Positions 44,121 through 52,915 of a DNA stretch of 64,000 nt are shown here, piece after piece; within the stretch, counting starts at the first letter, position 1; every line of letters begins with the position of its first letter. Both the position numbers and the translations under genes were made by a program. The DNA is from Dielma sp000508965 (lineage in GTDB: Bacteria; Bacillota_I; Bacilli_A; Erysipelotrichales; Erysipelotrichaceae). The notes under the pieces were generated by a model. The model was not told the origin of the DNA. It made no database searches and saw only the letters and a program-made list of their open reading frames with translations. Where the stretch lies: assembly GCA_000508965.1 (NCBI GenBank), contig BAHV02000017.1, positions 39,309-103,308 of the forward strand, given 5' to 3'.

Positions 44121-44780
44121 ATGAATAAAAAGAAAACTAGAGGGCTTAGTGCAGCCGGTATTCTCGTTGTCTTGCTCCTGCTTTTAGCCATAGGTTATGA
44201 TTTGAGCTATAATAACGGACGTATTGTTTATCCGATGGATTATAGTACCTATGTATTCCAAATCAAAGACCTGCCGTTATTAACCGCTGTATTACTGGTT
44301 ATTATTTATGTTATTGTTTTGATCTTTACACTTTTTTCTTCTATAAGAAACAGCCAAATACAGCAGCTGAATCAAAATAAGACCCGCACAATCAATCCAT
44401 TGCTCGGCTATCTGGGTTTTCTTGGCTTCCTGGGCTTTCTTGGCTTTTGGACTTACCAGATTGATTCATCGATCTACCCATTCTGCTTTTTCGGCTTTTT
44501 TGGTTTCTTCAGTTTCTTTCTTGAAGGCAAAATGTCCAACCTGCTGATTGACGAAAGGTTCAGACAAAATGCTCAGGCAGCACAGCTTAAAGCACTGAAA
44601 ATAGGTTTTTCAATACTGTTTCTGGCTGTCCTCATTATTGCACAGGGACGTTTTCTCAATAACCTTGATGCTGTCGCAATCATGCTGATCATCACCCTGT
44701 CGCTTGATTTTGCCTTGACCTTATTTCTGAGTGAATATTTCCTTTATCGTCTTGATCAGGATGAAAACTTTGCGGAGTAA
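44121..44780 (+). CDS. DUF3796-family membrane protein
   Basis: 219 residues with about six hydrophobic helices. The hallmark is the repeated LGFLGFLGFLGF stretch near residue 95 followed by FFGFFGFFSFFLEG. These proteins are usually encoded beside a small XRE regulator, as here (next gene two bases later). A role in sensing or immunity has been suggested for similar pairs, but is unproven. Start at 44121 with GGGAGG upstream at slightly long spacing. A longer frame is rejected. Confidence 0.8.
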   Translation: MNKKKTRGLSAAGILVVLLLLLAIGYDLSYNNGRIVYPMDYSTYVFQIKDLPLLTAVLLVIIYVIVLIFTLFSSIRNSQIQQLNQNKTRTINPLLGYLGFLGFLGFLGFWTYQIDSSIYPFCFFGFFGFFSFFLEGKMSNLLIDERFRQNAQAAQLKALKIGFSILFLAVLIIAQGRFLNNLDAVAIMLIITLSLDFALTLFLSEYFLYRLDQDENFAE

Positions 44781-44782
44781 GC

Positions 44783-44983
44783 ATGGCAGAATTTATATGT
44801 AACCTTAAGAAGTATCGGCTTCTAAATGATATGACCCAAGAACAGCTGGCAGAATTAGTCGGGGTACGCCGGGAAACAATTATGCGCTTAGAAAAAGCTC
44901 AATATAATCCTTCCTTAAAATTGGCTGTTGACATATCAAGAGCCGTACATGCTTCCATTGAAGAAATCTTTGTTTTTGAATAA
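44783..44983 (+). CDS. Small XRE-family regulator
   Basis: 66-residue helix-turn-helix protein: LKKYRLLNDMTQEQLAELVG then RRETIMRLEKAQYNPSLKLA, ending EEIFVFE. It is the YozG/YgzD-like type that accompanies integral membrane proteins. Two bases after the DUF3796 gene, so co-expressed and probably the regulator of the pair. Confidence 0.9.
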   Translation: MAEFICNLKKYRLLNDMTQEQLAELVGVRRETIMRLEKAQYNPSLKLAVDISRAVHASIEEIFVFE

Positions 44984-44986
44984 ACC

Positions 44987-45027
44987 GGCTCTGCCGGGTG
45001 TGTTTACATCCATACAGAGCCTTTTTT
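44987..45027 (+). terminator. Terminator after the XRE gene
   Basis: GGCTCTG and CAGAGCC form a seven-pair stem followed by T6. Confidence 0.75.
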
Positions 45028-45028
45028 A

Positions 45029-45496
45029 TTAATTCTTACAGTTTGCCGCATCAATCGCAATTACTAAGAGCAAACCATTAATTTCATCCTTTTCATCGGC
45101 AAAATCAAGGACATATGTATCGCCCCAAGCAAACAATTTTTTACTGATATTCAAAACCAATTCATCACCATCATAAACATCGTAATTCCATCCGGTATAA
45201 TTGCCTTCAACCTTCCAGCCCTTAAAATCCACCTCATAGTTATTTTTAAAGAAGGTAAAATTTTTATAAATCGTGCCCACTGTTTCACCTTGAATTTCAA
45301 TTGAAAATTCCGGCAGGAAAGAAAACACCTTTTCATGGATAATGCCTACTTCATCACCGCTGTGATCATAAACATGCAGCTGATGTCCCCAAGAAAAAAT
45401 TTCTGCTTCAACATAATATTTCGGATTCTCAAACTCATCATAGATATCATAAGTATCTGACCATGAAAACACTCGCTGTTTAATTAATAATTTCAT
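45029..45496 (-). CDS. LURP-one-related (YxjI-like) protein
   Basis: 155 residues of beta-strand-rich sequence typical of the tubby-like LURP-one fold: KQRVFSWSDTYDIYDEFENP, IFSWGHQLHVYDHSGDEVG, VEGNYTGWNYDVYDG, KLFAWGDTYVLDFAD. Function in bacteria unknown. No signal peptide. The tail is convergent with the XRE gene. Confidence 0.85.
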   Translation of the reverse strand: MKLLIKQRVFSWSDTYDIYDEFENPKYYVEAEIFSWGHQLHVYDHSGDEVGIIHEKVFSFLPEFSIEIQGETVGTIYKNFTFFKNNYEVDFKGWKVEGNYTGWNYDVYDGDELVLNISKKLFAWGDTYVLDFADEKDEINGLLLVIAIDAANCKN

Positions 45497-45607
45497 TTTT
45501 ATCTCCTCTTTATGCTGATATTATATCATTTAACCTAAAAAAATCAGCTAAGCTTACAAATGCGTCATACAAATATGAAAAGAATCATGGTTTTGTCATA
45601 AAAAGGT

Positions 45608-45636
45608 TTGAAACATATTCAAAAGCAAAGTATAAT
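45608..45636 (+). promoter_or_regulatory. Sigma-A promoter of gltX
   Basis: TTGAAA (45608-45613), 17-base spacer, TATAAT (45631-45636), 24 bases before the start. Confidence 0.8.
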
Positions 45637-45660
45637 AAGAACCGTGAAAGAGGGGTTAGG

Positions 45661-47121
45661 ATGACAAAAGTAAGAACTCGTTTTGCGCCAAGTCCTACCG
45701 GTTATATGCATATCGGTAATTTGCGAACTGCTCTTTATGAATATTTAGTCGCAAAAAAAGAAGATGACGGCGTTTTTATTTTAAGAATTGAAGATACGGA
45801 CCAAGGCCGCTTGGTTGAAGGTGCCACAGATATTATTTATGAAACATTAAAGCAATGCGGATTAAGTCATGATGAAGGGCCGGATATCGGCGGAGAGTAT
45901 GGACCTTATGTACAATCTGAACGGATGCGCTCAGGTATCTATAAGGAATATGCCATGAAGCTAGTCGAACTGGGCGGCGCGCATGTCTGCTTCTGTAAAG
46001 AGGAAGATATTGAAGCTCAGCGTCAAGAAGTGATGGCCGCCGGTTTATCTTTTAAATATGATGACCCATGTAAACATTTAAGCAGGGAAGAAATTGACGC
46101 AAGAATAGCAGCCGGTGAAGCTTATGTTATTCGTCAAAACATTGATCCAACTGGTACAACTTCATTTGAAGATGAAGTTTATGGTACCATTACGGTTGAT
46201 AACGCAACGCTTGATGAAAGTATTTTGCTGAAATCAGATGGTTTCCCTACCTATAACTTTGCCAACATCATCGATGATCATATGATGGATATAACTCATG
46301 TAGTCCGCGGGAATGAATATCTTTCAAGCACACCGAAATATAACCTGATTTATCAGGCTTTCGATTGGAAAATCCCAACCTACATTCACTGTCCGCCAGT
46401 GATGAAAGATGAACAGCACAAGCTGTCAAAACGTAATGGTGATGCTTCATTCCAGGATCTTGTTGCGAAAGGCTATCTGCCGGAAGCGATAATCAATTAC
46501 ATTGCGCTGTTAGGCTGGGCACCGGAAAATGAACAAGAGATTTATAGCTTAGAGGAATTAAAGAAAGCCTTCAACGTGAAACGCATCAATACCTCAGGAG
46601 CTATCTTTGATATTGAAAAGCTGACTTGGATGAATGGCATGTATCTGCGTAAGATGGAACTGGAAGAATTTTATGAATTAGTTCTGCCATATATCAATCA
46701 AGCGGTTAAGACTGAAAGCTATGATAAAAAAGAAATTGCGAAAATTCTTCAAACCCGTGTTTCAGTATTAAATGAAATACCGGAAATGATCGATTTCTTC
46801 GACAATTATCCTGCTTACAGTAATGAATTGTATATCAACAAGAAAATGAAAACAAATGAGGAAATTTCATTGAATTCATTGATTGCGGCCAGAAAAGAGC
46901 TGTCAGGCTTAAGTGAATGGAGTGAAACTTCAATTCATGATACATTAATGAATTTAGTTCAAACTTTAGGAATTAAGAATGGTCAGCTGCTGTTCCCAGT
47001 GCGTATTGCCGTATCAGGCAAACAAATGACACCGGGCGGTGCGATTGAAATTGCGGAAATTATCGGCAGGGAAGAAACCCTCCGCCGTATCGATGCATCT
47101 ATTGCTCAATTACAAAAATAA
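45661..47121 (+). CDS. gltX: Glutamyl-tRNA synthetase
   Basis: Class I synthetase charging tRNA-Glu and, in organisms using GatCAB, also tRNA-Gln. RFAPSPTGYMHIGNLRTALY carries the HIGH-type motif at residues 17-20. KLSKRNG near residue 258 is the KMSKS-type loop. 486 residues, full length. AGAGGGG precedes the ATG. Monocistronic with its own promoter and terminator. Confidence 0.96.
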   Translation: MTKVRTRFAPSPTGYMHIGNLRTALYEYLVAKKEDDGVFILRIEDTDQGRLVEGATDIIYETLKQCGLSHDEGPDIGGEYGPYVQSERMRSGIYKEYAMKLVELGGAHVCFCKEEDIEAQRQEVMAAGLSFKYDDPCKHLSREEIDARIAAGEAYVIRQNIDPTGTTSFEDEVYGTITVDNATLDESILLKSDGFPTYNFANIIDDHMMDITHVVRGNEYLSSTPKYNLIYQAFDWKIPTYIHCPPVMKDEQHKLSKRNGDASFQDLVAKGYLPEAIINYIALLGWAPENEQEIYSLEELKKAFNVKRINTSGAIFDIEKLTWMNGMYLRKMELEEFYELVLPYINQAVKTESYDKKEIAKILQTRVSVLNEIPEMIDFFDNYPAYSNELYINKKMKTNEEISLNSLIAARKELSGLSEWSETSIHDTLMNLVQTLGIKNGQLLFPVRIAVSGKQMTPGGAIEIAEIIGREETLRRIDASIAQLQK

Positions 47122-47125
47122 AAGA

Positions 47126-47166
47126 AATCCTGCAAATCAGTTCAGCTGAAAATGCAGGATTTTTAT
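47126..47166 (+). terminator. Terminator of gltX
   Basis: AATCCTGCA and TGCAGGATT pair, followed by TTTATTTTTT. Confidence 0.8.
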
Positions 47167-47194
47167 TTTTTATCAAACACAAAAACAGATAATT

Positions 47195-47884
47195 TTAATT
47201 TGTTTCAGTCCCTATGTATGCCAAGAAATTTAATACAACATCTTTTGCTATAATCGATGCCCGCTTGCAATTTTTATCAAAGTGTTCAAGTCCTGAATGA
47301 GCCGCTGTATCCGTAATAGTACGAATCGCAATAAAAGGAATTTTATTCACATAGCATACATGGGCAATACCTGCCGTTTCCATATCTACTGATAAAGGTG
47401 AAAATTTTTTATTTATATCTTTTCTCATATTATCCCTTATAAACCTTTCACCTGTAACCATACGTCCAAAATGTATCGTCGAATTATTTTTTGCAATTTG
47501 ATGTGCTGCTTTTAAAAGATCCTCATCAGCGTTGAAATATACGTCTTTCATCCATGGATGGAATTCGGTTAAAATATCATCATCAACATCATGATAAGCA
47601 GTCTGTGTTGAAATAACAGTATCAAAAAGATTGATGCTTTTATCCATACCGCCAGCAGTTCCTGCATTTATAACTGCCTCCACCTGATAAGTATCGATTA
47701 AAATTTGAGCAGCAACAGCCGCATTAACTTTGCAAACTCCACTATATAAAGCAACAACTGAAACATTTGAAATAGTCCCATGATAAAATTTTAATAAAGC
47801 TTTTTCGCTTATTTTCATGTTATTAATATATGGCAAGAAGGGTTCCAACTCAGAATCTCCTGCACAAATAATACCGAATTTCAT
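47195..47884 (-). CDS. mtnN: MTA/SAH nucleosidase-like phosphorylase-superfamily protein
   Basis: 229 residues. Expected to hydrolyse methylthioadenosine or S-adenosylhomocysteine to adenine in methionine salvage and quorum-signal precursor formation. Glu12, a base in NAGTAGGMD, Glu in LSVDMETAGIAHVC and Asp in RTITDTA match the catalytic positions of Pfs. The sequence is somewhat divergent, so a related purine nucleoside activity is possible. The start at 47884 is chosen for GAGGAG spacing. A longer frame to 47950 is rejected. Confidence 0.82.
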   Translation of the reverse strand: MKFGIICAGDSELEPFLPYINNMKISEKALLKFYHGTISNVSVVALYSGVCKVNAAVAAQILIDTYQVEAVINAGTAGGMDKSINLFDTVISTQTAYHDVDDDILTEFHPWMKDVYFNADEDLLKAAHQIAKNNSTIHFGRMVTGERFIRDNMRKDINKKFSPLSVDMETAGIAHVCYVNKIPFIAIRTITDTAAHSGLEHFDKNCKRASIIAKDVVLNFLAYIGTETN

Positions 47885-48004
47885 ATTCATACTCCTCATG
47901 AATTTAATTTGCTTTTCCAGCATAGACAGGCAGTTCAATTTGAGCTGCATATGCTGCAGCGATCAATCCCCTAAATATACATTTAATGCTGCTTAACATG
48001 TAAA

Positions 48005-48817
48005 TTAAGCCTTCGCTTTCAGCCATGCTGCAGGCATGCTTAAATTAGCCGGCAGTTTTGTCTGCGCATTCCCTCTTGCCGCATTGATCTGTCCCTGAGT
48101 CAGAAAACAGCTATGACTAAGATCTGTATCTCTGAGGTCTGTATCTCGCAGATCAGCTCCCAAAAAATTCGTCATCGTTAACCTGCAGCCTCTTAGATCC
48201 GCAGCCATCAGCAGACACATACTGTAATCATGGCCGCTCAGATCAGCCTTCTTGAAATTTCTGCCTGGCGCGTCATAACCTATAATATGCTCCCCGCATG
48301 CTTGACAGCTGATCAATACACACGCTTGCTTTAACCGCTGATTCACTCGATGCCGCAAAGTCTCAACATCACACGCCGCTAACTGAATCGCTGATTCATT
48401 TAATATTTCCGTGATCTCACAGATGGTTTCATCGATTTCTTTCATCAGCTCCAAATCCTTTAAAAAATCATCAGCCGCAGCCAGATACCAAAGCATTTGA
48501 TGCAGCTGCACAGCCTTGATAAAGACATTAAACATTAATGCTTTATCAGTTCGCCGCCAATCAGTCCCCTTAAACACATGCTGAGTCACCCATTGTCCAG
48601 CACCAAAACAGTCATAAGCCAGACAGCCTTTCATTTTTCTTGAACTTAACTGATCATGGATTTCACACTTAAAATCAGCACATAAGTGCTGACATGGCAC
48701 CCCTGCCGCTTTATTCTGTGGGAAACCCTCACTTTTCGCAAAATACAGAGCGGTACAGCAAAGCCCGCAGCATGCCGCACAGTCAATATTAAATCTATTG
48801 TCTAAATTATATCCCAT
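48005..48817 (-). CDS. Pentapeptide-repeat protein with N-terminal Cys cluster
   Basis: 270 residues. The N-terminal part has a dense Cys pattern (CAACCGLCCTALYF, PCQHLCADFKCEIH, GCLAYDCFGAGQ) that suggests a bound metal or cluster, like YkgJ-type proteins. The middle is helical. Residues about 195-245 hold pentapeptide repeats (ADLSG, ADLRG, ADLRDTDLRDTDLSHSCF) that build a right-handed beta helix. No signal peptide. Four bases after a small zinc-ribbon membrane protein gene. Function unknown. Confidence 0.78.
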   Translation of the reverse strand: MGYNLDNRFNIDCAACCGLCCTALYFAKSEGFPQNKAAGVPCQHLCADFKCEIHDQLSSRKMKGCLAYDCFGAGQWVTQHVFKGTDWRRTDKALMFNVFIKAVQLHQMLWYLAAADDFLKDLELMKEIDETICEITEILNESAIQLAACDVETLRHRVNQRLKQACVLISCQACGEHIIGYDAPGRNFKKADLSGHDYSMCLLMAADLRGCRLTMTNFLGADLRDTDLRDTDLSHSCFLTQGQINAARGNAQTKLPANLSMPAAWLKAKA

Positions 48818-48821
48818 ATCA

Positions 48822-49115
48822 TTATTCCTTTTCTATTAACTGATATATAAACTTGTCAATCCATTCTCTGGGCATGATAAAATATAAAGCCAGATTAAAC
48901 AGGATCAAAATCAAGGGGTAGTAAGCGGGCCAGACAGCAAGAAAATAGCCCAAGCATTTTGCCAAGACTGAACTAATCAAAAGGATCAGCAGCAGCCAAG
49001 CATGCAAATTGATCCTTCGATAACGAAATTGATATTGCCGATGACATGCTTCGCAGTCAGCCTGCTTGATGATTCGATTTACTTTTAATTGCTGATGGCA
49101 ATTCGGACAGCGCAT
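48822..49115 (-). CDS. Small zinc-ribbon membrane protein
   Basis: 97 residues. Zinc ribbon with CPNCHQQLKVNR and CEACHRQYQFRYR, then two transmembrane helices (LLLILLISSVLAKCLGYF and YYPLILILFNLALYFI). The start at 49115 has AAAGGGGAG upstream. A longer frame to 49259 is rejected because it would span the terminator of the upstream lipoprotein gene. Operon partner of the pentapeptide gene. Confidence 0.7.
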   Translation of the reverse strand: MRCPNCHQQLKVNRIIKQADCEACHRQYQFRYRRINLHAWLLLILLISSVLAKCLGYFLAVWPAYYPLILILFNLALYFIMPREWIDKFIYQLIEKE

Positions 49116-49176
49116 TTTTCTCTCCCCTTTCCTTCTATGAATATTGTAACGTATAACAGATATAAATTGCAACGCA

Positions 49177-49203
49177 AGAAAAAACCAGGCATTAAAACCT
49201 GGT
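49177..49203 (-). terminator. Terminator of the large lipoprotein gene
   Basis: ACCAGG and CCTGGT pair, then T6 on minus. Confidence 0.75.
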
Positions 49204-49212
49204 ATTATTTCA

Positions 49213-50793
49213 TTATTGCGGCTTATGGAAAACAATCGCTCGGTCATAGACAATTTCATTATAGTCCGGACCTACACCCGTAGCTTCTTCAATATAAGCA
49301 CGGAAAGCTATCAGCATATCCGCACCGTCATCCAAACCATAATATTTGCCGTCCTCATTGCCTGTACTCTTTGGCACAATGGCACTGTATGGCTCATTGC
49401 CATAACGATCCAGCTTATAAACATAATAATTATCCGCGTCATGGTTGCCATTATTCAAATAAGCATCCGCAGAACCAATAAATTGATCATCATAAACGCT
49501 GGTAACACCATTCAGCTTCTCAACACCATACAGTACAGCATTTGAATAAATCGCTTTATTTGTCTTTGTATGATTCACACCATAAATCACAACGAAATCC
49601 TCATCACTGCTGAAGGTAAAATAATCCGTACTTAAATAAGAAGTATCACGATTATCACCCTTGCCATTTAAAGTATTAAAAATTGAAGTAATGCCGTCAG
49701 GTACTGAAATATGCGGCATCAGTTCAGTATATGTGTATCCTTGAGCCGTATACTTATCAAGAATAGACTGGCGAATCTGATCAAGATCTTTTGAAGCATA
49801 ACCCAGCTGTGCTGCTTCATGTTCACCTGTCCCTCTTGACACCACCTTTAATGCCGGGATTTCCTCAGCAGCATCCTTTGCCTTAGGTGTAATACGATAA
49901 AGTGTTGAGGTCTGTGCTAAGTTGGCCATATATTGCTTATTAGCTTCACTATCAGCTGGCTGAGATACACGGCCTAAGATACCAAATGTATCAGCTCCCT
50001 TTTCAAGTCCGAGATTTAGGGTTTGTGATGGAATTTCCAGTACATTGATGATTTCAGAAGGTATGCCGCTTTCAATCAGCAATAATTTCATTTCTTCATT
50101 TGTATTCCTGTCACCGCCCATAACAATAACAGCTTGGGAACCAAAAACATCTGTTTTTTGATCAAGCAGAGCTGTTGAAGCAATATTGCGGTTATTCAGC
50201 TGATCGCCGAGACTGCCGAAGATTACATTATAATTGCCTGATTCTTCACTGCCCTTTACCGTCAGTGCATATTTGTCATAGCTCAAATCCATCGTTGGAT
50301 CATTCGCGGTAAGCATCAGATAAGCACCGATTGAAAAATATTTGCATTCCTGCGGTAATTCAAGCATTAAGACGATTGCTTCATCTTCACGCAGCTTATA
50401 AGACCAGCCTACCGGCGCAAAATATGGATTAGCCGGGGCATTTTCAATTGCCGGATCATCAAATTTGCCAGCTTCCTCATCCGCCCAGTTAAGTGCTGCA
50501 ATCCCCTTGGCAGCATTCTGTTCAGGCGCCGGCGGCAGGAAGGCTACCTGATAGCTTGATCCCTGATTATTGCCGAAGCAGGAAGTCAGCTGTCCCTTAC
50601 TGGCTAGCTCAAGCGTATCCACTTCTTTATAAGTCCCTTCCTGAACATAGTAATTTTCTTCAAGACGGGCAGCAAAGCTATCCAGATTTACCGCTTTATC
50701 ATTCAGCTTGTCTGAGGATATTCCGGTAATGTTAGAACATCCGGCCATAAGCAGCATCGCACTCAGTGTTGCTGCAATCATTTTCTTTTTCAT
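49213..50793 (-). CDS. Large surface lipoprotein of unknown function
   Basis: 526 residues with a type II signal peptide (lipobox LMAGC, Cys near residue 19). No family recognised. The mature part is acidic, beta-rich and free of long hydrophobic segments; notable blocks are FAPVGWSYKLREDEAIVLML, VIVMGGDRNTNEEM, YYVYKLDRYGNEPYSAIVPK. It looks like a binding protein or enzyme tethered outside the membrane. AGGAG precedes the ATG. It has a promoter with a 37-base inverted repeat between promoter and start, so it is probably regulated. Confidence 0.8.
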   Translation of the reverse strand: MKKKMIAATLSAMLLMAGCSNITGISSDKLNDKAVNLDSFAARLEENYYVQEGTYKEVDTLELASKGQLTSCFGNNQGSSYQVAFLPPAPEQNAAKGIAALNWADEEAGKFDDPAIENAPANPYFAPVGWSYKLREDEAIVLMLELPQECKYFSIGAYLMLTANDPTMDLSYDKYALTVKGSEESGNYNVIFGSLGDQLNNRNIASTALLDQKTDVFGSQAVIVMGGDRNTNEEMKLLLIESGIPSEIINVLEIPSQTLNLGLEKGADTFGILGRVSQPADSEANKQYMANLAQTSTLYRITPKAKDAAEEIPALKVVSRGTGEHEAAQLGYASKDLDQIRQSILDKYTAQGYTYTELMPHISVPDGITSIFNTLNGKGDNRDTSYLSTDYFTFSSDEDFVVIYGVNHTKTNKAIYSNAVLYGVEKLNGVTSVYDDQFIGSADAYLNNGNHDADNYYVYKLDRYGNEPYSAIVPKSTGNEDGKYYGLDDGADMLIAFRAYIEEATGVGPDYNEIVYDRAIVFHKPQ

Positions 50794-50806
50794 AAAACGC
50801 TCCTTT

Positions 50807-50843
50807 TAATGTTTGACATATCATCATCTAATGTCAAACATTA
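50807..50843. promoter_or_regulatory. Long perfect inverted repeat, operator or 5' hairpin
   Basis: TAATGTTTGACAT (50807-50819) and ATGTCAAACATTA (50831-50843) are perfect 13-base arms, spacer 11. They cover the stretch from the -10 to the ribosome binding site of the lipoprotein gene. Confidence 0.7.
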
Positions 50844-50871
50844 GATTAACACATCTAAGACATTTTGTAAA
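50843..50871 (-). promoter_or_regulatory. Promoter of the large lipoprotein gene
   Basis: Minus-strand TTTACA (50866-50871), 17-base spacer, TAATCT (50843-50848). Confidence 0.65.
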
Positions 50872-50880
50872 CCCTGATTA

Positions 50881-50909
50881 TTGACGGAATCATGGTTGCA
50901 TGCTACAAT
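50881..50909 (+). promoter_or_regulatory. Promoter of the DUF1836 gene
   Basis: TTGACG (50881-50886), 17-base spacer, TACAAT (50904-50909). It supports the ATG at 50942. Confidence 0.7.
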
Positions 50910-50941
50910 TTCCAAAACAGACATCGAAAGAGGTGAGCCCT

Positions 50942-51442
50942 ATGAATCGTGAAGACGCCATACAAGAAGCCCGTAATTTTCATTGTCCGCGCTATCATGA
51001 ACTGCCGGATATGGGCCTTTATCTGGAACAGGTCATTAATGTTGTGACTTCTGCGCTCACGCCGATCAGCCTGCAGGGCAATGAGATCATCACCGGTGCC
51101 ATGATCAGCAATTATATAAAAAATAACGCTCTGCCTTCACCAGTTAAAAAGAAATATTATCGTCAGCATCTTTGCTACATGATCGTTTTAGGCATTTTAA
51201 AACAAGTCTTTACGGTTCAGCAGATTGGCCAGTTCTTTCAAATCCAGCAAGAAACGTATGATCTTCAGACAGCCTATGACTATTTCTGTGCTGAATTTGA
51301 AAATGCGTTAAGAGAAGCCTTTGACTTTACCGGCGAACCGCTGCCTTCGCTTGAAACAAAACGCACGCAGCAAACGATTCTTGTCCGCGCGATGGTATTG
51401 GCTGCCGCTAACCGCGTCTATGTAGAAAAGGTTTATCTTTAA
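50942..51442 (+). CDS. DUF1836-family protein
   Basis: 166 residues, all-helical, with the DUF1836 pattern: PRYHELPDMGLYLEQVINVV, ITGAMISNYIKNNALPSPVK, RQHLCYMIVLGILKQVF. The segment ISNYIKNN resembles a MerR-like DNA-binding helix, so a regulator is likely (inference). The start at 50942 has AGAGGTGAG. It is divergent from the lipoprotein gene and could act on the inverted repeat at 50807. Confidence 0.8.
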   Translation: MNREDAIQEARNFHCPRYHELPDMGLYLEQVINVVTSALTPISLQGNEIITGAMISNYIKNNALPSPVKKKYYRQHLCYMIVLGILKQVFTVQQIGQFFQIQQETYDLQTAYDYFCAEFENALREAFDFTGEPLPSLETKRTQQTILVRAMVLAAANRVYVEKVYL

Positions 51443-51458
51443 TCAGTTATAAAATTAA

Positions 51459-51476
51459 AACACTGCATGCAGTGTT
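51459..51476. terminator. Palindromic terminator, both directions
   Basis: AACACTGCATGCAGTGTT is a perfect palindrome with CTTTTATT on the plus side and TTAATTTTAT on the minus side. It lies between two convergent genes. Confidence 0.65.
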
Positions 51477-51520
51477 CTTTTATTATATGAAGCAAAAAGC
51501 CAGCTTTCGCTGACTCATGC

Positions 51521-52588
51521 TTAATTATTAACTACTGCTTTTTCCTCTTTTTGTTCAATTGGTTTGCGCAATAAGCCCATCATAACAGCCGCAACGATCG
51601 TACCAACCACGATAGCTACAACAAAGCCTACTTTGCCATCGACCATCGGCAGGGTAATAAAGCTGCCATGCGGAACCGGTGAGGATACACCTGTCAACGA
51701 GGCGATCACCGCTGCGACAATACAGCCCGTAATCGTTGACGGCAGAATATGCTTCAAATCAGCTATTACAAACGGAATCGCTCCCTCGGTAATGCCCATG
51801 AAACCCATAATACCTGCAGTCTTAGCCGCATTACGGTCAGCCTGCGTCCATTTATTTTTAAACAATACAGTTGATAAGAAAATAGCCATTGGCGGAATAC
51901 CAGGGCATACACGATAAATACCGTTTGGCCCCATAACACCTTCCGCAATCAATGCAATAGTAAACATCGTCACTGTCTTAGTGATCGGTCCACCCATATC
52001 AATTTCACAGATCGCACCGATAATGATTGCGAATAAAAGCTGATTAGTGCCGTTCATATTAGTTAGAAAATCCATTAAGATATTAATCAATTCACCCATT
52101 GGGTTAGCAATGCAATAAATATAGAAGATACCTAAAACAAATGTCGAAACAACCGGTACAATTAAAATTGGCATAATTGATTTAATCGTGTTGGGAACCT
52201 TCCAGTTCTTCATCCAGCGAACAAAATAACCCGCTAATATGCCTAAAATCAAAGCACCCAGAAAACCTGTCTTAGCCCCTGTATCGCCAATCGTATTATT
52301 TGCGATATACCCTAAAATAAAGCCCGGCACCAAACCTGGACGGCCGGCAATCGAATAAGCGATATAAGCGGCTAATACCGGAATCATCATAAATAAACCA
52401 GCCGCACCGATAATTTTTAAGTTAGCCATAAATGAGTTGGCAACGACGATACCGGTAGAGGTCGCATCACCGCCCAGCAATGAGAATGAGAACAGGATAC
52501 CGCCGGCAACAACTAACGGCATCATGTATGATGTTCCTGTCAACAACGCTTTTTGAATATTTTTTAATTCTTTCTTTAACCCTTCCAT
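51521..52588 (-). CDS. PTS fructose-family IIC permease
   Basis: 355-residue membrane subunit: GTSYMMPLVVAGGILFSFSL, ALILGILAGYFVRWMK, GAICEIDMGGPITKTVTMF and MGITEGAIPFVIADLKHILP are conserved in FruA-type IIC. It lacks fused IIA or IIB domains, which are separate genes upstream. Last gene of the seven-gene operon. Sugar unknown. Confidence 0.92.
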   Translation of the reverse strand: MEGLKKELKNIQKALLTGTSYMMPLVVAGGILFSFSLLGGDATSTGIVVANSFMANLKIIGAAGLFMMIPVLAAYIAYSIAGRPGLVPGFILGYIANNTIGDTGAKTGFLGALILGILAGYFVRWMKNWKVPNTIKSIMPILIVPVVSTFVLGIFYIYCIANPMGELINILMDFLTNMNGTNQLLFAIIIGAICEIDMGGPITKTVTMFTIALIAEGVMGPNGIYRVCPGIPPMAIFLSTVLFKNKWTQADRNAAKTAGIMGFMGITEGAIPFVIADLKHILPSTITGCIVAAVIASLTGVSSPVPHGSFITLPMVDGKVGFVVAIVVGTIVAAVMMGLLRKPIEQKEEKAVVNN

Positions 52589-52600
52589 AATGTTCTCCTT

Positions 52601-52915
52601 TTATTTTAGTCCATAATGCTCTAATGCTTTATCTAAAATCCGTTCAGGATATGAAATAGCTTCATCAACATTGCCATAATAAACGTTCTTCCCCTCGAAA
52701 CGTTCTTCCTCCTCAATTTGAATGCTGACAGCTAAAATAATCATATCCGCACGGTCAATATCCTCTTCACTCAATTCATTTTCAATACCGATACTTCCCT
52801 GTGTTTCAATGTGATACTCATACCCGCGCCTTCTGCACTCTGCCTCTAATGACTCCTGAGCCATATACGTATGAGCAATTCCTGTCGGACAAGCCGTAAT
52901 ACCAACTACAAACAT
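52601..52915 (-). CDS. PTS fructose-family IIB
   Basis: 104 residues. ITACPTGIAHTYMAQESL carries phospho-accepting Cys9. ETQGSIGIENELSEEDI is the family follow-on. Its ATG directly abuts the IIA stop (TAAATG), with AAGGAG inside the IIA gene. Confidence 0.92.
   Translation of the reverse strand: MFVVGITACPTGIAHTYMAQESLEAECRRRGYEYHIETQGSIGIENELSEEDIDRADMIILAVSIQIEEEERFEGKNVYYGNVDEAISYPERILDKALEHYGLK

Noticed and set aside
44371..44520. Apparent tandem repeat in the DUF3796 gene
   Set aside because: The repeated LGF/GFF codons are the known family hallmark, not a separate repeat element.
48822..49259. 145-residue version of the small zinc-ribbon gene
   Set aside because: It would span the terminator of the upstream lipoprotein gene. 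The start at 49115 has a proper site.
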